Source: Desulfobacteraceae bacterium UBA5616
GTDB lineage: Bacteria > Desulfobacterota > Desulfobacteria > Desulfobacterales > UBA5616
NCBI GenBank assembly: GCA_002423615.1
Contig: DIKO01000094.1
Location: 19,925-34,506, forward strand
DNA length: 14,582 bases
Reading direction: 5' to 3'
A program made the position numbers and the translations under genes. Below, one piece after another: positions 14,314 through 14,582 of the stretch. Below the pieces are notes generated by a model, which ran no database searches, was not told where the DNA came from, and was given only the letters and a program-made list of their open reading frames with translations. Position 1 is the first letter of the stretch, and the number at the start of each line of letters is the position of its first letter.

Positions 14314-14582
14314 TCATTTATTTCTTTTCATTCCGGATTTCTATCTTTTACCGTCTTTAAAATCATATTAACGATTAAAATTTGGTAAATCGCTTCAAAT
14401 AGAGCAGCTTTTTTATTACTGTTTGTAAAATGGAGAATAATACATCTTAATATGGGTCTTTAAAAATTATTTTTAATTTCAATATATTATATATTATATA
14501 GTGTCTACCCATTGTCAATTGTCGGTTAAAAATCAATCGAAGTTGGATGAATACAATTTTTGTAACCGTTCACAGGGCCAAT
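14314..14582. other. AT-rich region without recognisable genes
   Basis: No coding signal was found here. The base composition is strikingly AT-rich compared with the rest. It includes an alternating A/T tract (14482-14500) and a short tandem ATTGTC repeat (14511-14523). The last bases, from 14562, begin GTAACCGTTCAC, which could be the tip of an IS66-type element (5'-GTAA ends), but the window stops there. Confidence 0.5.

Noticed and set aside
1..14582. CRISPR arrays, tRNA and rRNA genes
   Set aside because: No regularly spaced repeats, cloverleaf or rRNA-like sequence was seen on either strand.

Overview
The window looks like a chromosomal stretch of a strictly anaerobic, Gram-negative bacterium, most likely a sulfate reducer or close relative in the Desulfobacterota. 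This is inferred from gene content, not from a marker gene: an electron-bifurcating transhydrogenase (NfnAB), a large membrane polyferredoxin beside a Tat-exported DUF362 protein, tandem nitronate-monooxygenase-like flavoproteins in an apparent anaerobe, and lipoproteins that imply an outer membrane.

Layout. 2-832: an ISXO2/IS1595-type transposase cut by the left edge. 892-3180: nfnA-nfnB. 3347-5360: two tandem paralogous flavoproteins of the nitronate monooxygenase/FabK superfamily, ending in a strong intrinsic terminator (5388-5422). 5516-7131: a Cys-rich DUF6125-like protein whose stop overlaps the start of a long coiled-coil protein. 7148-7936 (minus): thiD. It is divergent from a short-chain dehydrogenase gene that has lost its catalytic middle and is frameshifted (8090-8564). 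The spacer holds back-to-back sigma70-like promoters and a perfect 14-bp palindrome. 8592-9185: a flavodoxin-fold NAD(P)H-dependent FMN reductase. 12069-9264 (minus): a three-gene redox cluster of Tat-exported DUF362 protein, NapH-NapG-like fused membrane polyferredoxin, and small 8-Cys ferredoxin. 12318-14018 (plus): an amphi-Trp protein, a 56-residue zinc ribbon, a BamE-like lipoprotein and a second lipoprotein. 14040-14313: a decayed SRAP (YedK/HMCES-type) remnant, followed by AT-rich DNA to the right edge.

How the parts relate. NfnAB exchanges electrons between NADH, ferredoxin and NADPH. The minus-strand cluster appears to carry low-potential electrons through the membrane to Fe-S clusters that may lie in the periplasm, next to an exported DUF362 protein. 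It is the best candidate here for an undescribed system. The remaining flavoproteins would draw on the same NAD(P)H pool, but no physical link is visible. The transposase, the deleted SDR, the SRAP remnant and the AT-rich right end show that the segment has been rearranged.
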